Assembly (NCBI GenBank): GCA_003993805.1
Contig: RSEF01000012.1
Span: 6,949,209 to 7,013,208 of the forward strand
Origin: Himantopus leucocephalus
Lineage: Eukaryota; Chordata; Aves; Charadriiformes; Recurvirostridae
Reading direction: 5' to 3'
DNA: 64,000 nt
Under the pieces are notes generated by a model, which had not been told where the DNA came from, did no database searches, and saw only the letters and a list, made by a program, of their open reading frames with translations. Of this stretch, positions 61,800 through 64,000 are shown piece by piece (the stretch's first letter is position 1; the number at the start of each line of letters is the position of its first letter). The translations under genes were made by a program, and so were the position numbers.

Positions 61800-64000
61800 T
61801 CCAGTCACGCACACATACTTGTGTGAAATACTGTTTGAAGGAGTGATTACTTTTCATTTAAATGATTGCTTTTTGTTGCCTGCTTGTGCTGCCTTGGCAG
61901 GTATGCTGTAAGGCTATGCTGCAGAGGCTCTGGAGTCCGTTTTATAATCAGTCTGTGCACATATGCTGCGCAACAGCAGCTAGTCAGTCTGGCCTGTTGT
62001 GTGCGTCATTTAGTCCTCTCTTGAATACATAAACTGGAGATGAAAAACGTCACCTGTTATTCCTCAGTAACTCTGGAACTGCGATGTGTCTTTGTGATCT
62101 ATCGATGAAGACAAAGGGCCGCATTACAGTGCTCCGGGAAAAGAAACATTGAGACGCGGATACATTATCTCACTTTATCAGATAGGAATGCAGTTGGATG
62201 TGATTATGCTCAGCCAGAAATAATCTAATATCTGAAAGCACGAGAGACACATTTAAATTCCTTATTTAAAAAAGAAAAAAGGGAGAGAGAAGCCCAGAAC
62301 TAGTTTCCCCCCCCAAGAATAGTTTCTCTTTGATTGTAACTGAGTAGCAAAATATTGTATCTTTCAGTTAGGTAATTAGGACTGCTCAATCCATTGACGT
62401 TTGTTTACATCTCGCATATCATCTCTCCTCTGCTCCCTTCCTCTGCTCAATATATTTCAGATGTATGTGTGTAGTGCAGGTAATGTTACCAATCACAGAG
62501 GACTATGTCTTAGCTTGCGCTGCCAGAGCAAAGTTGTAGGAGCTGTTTTCTGTGTACCCTTCGCACACTGGGCATGGGTGCATGAAGTGTGTTAGTACTT
62601 CCTGAGTGCAACGTAGGAGAGAAGAGGTCAAATGGGCAGGAAAAAGGTGATTTATAGTTCTGAAGAGATATGATGAGCCATCAGTGACTTCTACCCAATC
62701 CTCGTCTGGCGTGTGTGAATACGGTACCTCCTGGCATATATTAATACACCCCCCCCCCCAACCTCTTGTAACATCATTTATTCTGTCCCTGTTGCAATCA
62801 GCAAGGCAATGGGCCTTCCTCCCACCAGAAGGAAAAAGCTAATCTCGCAGCCTTCTCCTCCCAAGGCCACAGTCAATGTCTCACAGTGAATCAGCTGCCA
62901 AAGGATGTTCCTGCAAAAGTCTGCTCACGCCCTATAACTTTTTTGTCTGTTAGCTAAATATAACATGGGCAATAATTTTACTGACACAAGGTAAATGGGC
63001 ATCATTTTTCTTTACATAGTCTCTGCTTGAGATTCTGTATTATATATGGCTTCAGAAAGGAGATGTTTTTGTGAGGTACATAAGTGTCTTGATGCTGTGT
63101 TGCACTATGTTGTTATATATTGGTGAAATCAATACAGTAATGCAGTAAATACTTTCATATCAATTGATCTATTTCATTTAAAAAAAATATATTTCTAGGT
63201 ACCAATATCTGGTGCTATCTAGATCCGATCACACATTCCTGCTTCAACGTAAACCTTGCCATTCTCGTGTCTTGGGAAGACTTGAAGCTGGGGGAAAAGA
63301 ATTACCTATGTGAAATACAAAATGTTTGCATACAGTTAATACAGAACAGATGATGCTGAAAAAACATTTAATGAAGTGCTCTTAAATATGGCTCTTTGGC
63401 AATTTCATTTACGCTGTGCCCACTAAACCACTTCTTACGTTACCTTATGACGTAAGTTTCAATGTTCAGTGTCTTTATGCAGCTCCAAACAGCCGTTAGA
63501 TGTCTCAGTTCCACCTACCAGACATTTCCACCAATGTGCAGTGCTGCAACAAAAAGTTCCTTTGGCTCAAGACTGAAGGCAAGCAACTTTCAGTCTCAGA
63601 GGTTAGTTCTGTGCAGCTGAAACGGAGTGATTTTGTGTTCCAAAAAATGATTTTCAGCTATGATTTAAATAATCTTGCAATCCGTTTCTGTCCTAGAAAA
63701 CAGCATGTATACTGTGTTACTAGCAACGTGGTTGCCGTTTGCAAGAAAATACCCTCTTAAATAGGAAACATGACCTGGACAATTTGTGCGTTCTGTGGCA
63801 CAGACAGGATCAGGCTTCCTGCAGAAATGCAAGAGCAGCAGGGTTTTGTGTTCGGTTTGGTTTTTGTTTTTTTTTTTTGTTTTTTGTTTTTTTTTTTAAG
63901 TTTGTTGCTCTTCAACCTGCTATTCGATGTCCTAAGGGATTTGTCAGGCAGTGAGAGATACAGAATTCCCTCCTCTGTCTGGTTGCGTTAATATCCTCAG
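61800..64000. other. No supported gene; simple repeats
   Basis: A run of 11 Cs lies at 62749-62759 and a T-rich tract with a few Gs at 63861-63897. A plus-strand segment around 63510-63602 (NVQCCNKKFLWLKTEG in one frame, donor CAGAG|GTTAGT) is exon-like, but a second frame is equally open, so it is not called. Confidence 0.4.

Noticed and set aside
1..64000. tRNA, rRNA, CRISPR array or prokaryotic operon signals
   Set aside because: None seen. The sequence is vertebrate, and the only tRNA-like piece (50353-50400) is a degenerate SINE-like head.

Overview
The window reads as chromosomal DNA of a bird. The main evidence is four copies or fragments of the avian CR1 LINE, one of them about 0.83 kb and still carrying a readable reverse-transcriptase tail. 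Other support is AT-rich non-coding DNA with sparse interspersed repeats, a single CpG-rich island, and short A/T-rich microsatellites. Three 100-N gaps and seven single Ns mark it as draft assembly. At three of the single Ns the bases on both sides repeat each other, which looks like overlapping contig ends that were never merged.

No gene of a family I can name is present, and almost all long open frames look like chance. What I can offer is graded. (1) 1-25 kb, minus strand: a series of GT-AG bounded open segments whose reading phases mostly agree, ending at a stop 13 bases before an AATAAA near 2.47 kb. Similar candidates lie at 51.4-55.4 kb, downstream of the CpG island on that strand. 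I treat these as one tentative minus-strand gene or two. Picking short exons by eye is prone to chance, so confidences are low. (2) 25.1-25.95 kb: the CR1 element. (3) 25.9-40 kb: mostly featureless AT-rich DNA with CR1 fragments at 27.1 and 38.8 kb. (4) 40-43.5 kb, plus strand: small frames with signal-peptide-like starts. The best is a 70-codon, 8-cysteine frame at 41384 with a strong start context, and another at 40187 lies in a 265-bp duplication across a single N. (5) 43.5-51.4 kb: little beyond one 167-codon frame cut by a gap. (6) 55.4-56.9 kb: CpG-rich island, the only promoter-like region. (7) 57-64 kb: exon-like segments on both strands that conflict near 61.4 kb, a small palindromic tandem repeat at 58.55 kb, and simple repeats.

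Together this suggests a gene-poor segment or the introns of one long fast-evolving gene, with a promoter at about 56 kb. The 41.4 kb cysteine-rich frame is the most interesting possible unreported gene. None of the coding calls was tested by homology or RNA evidence.
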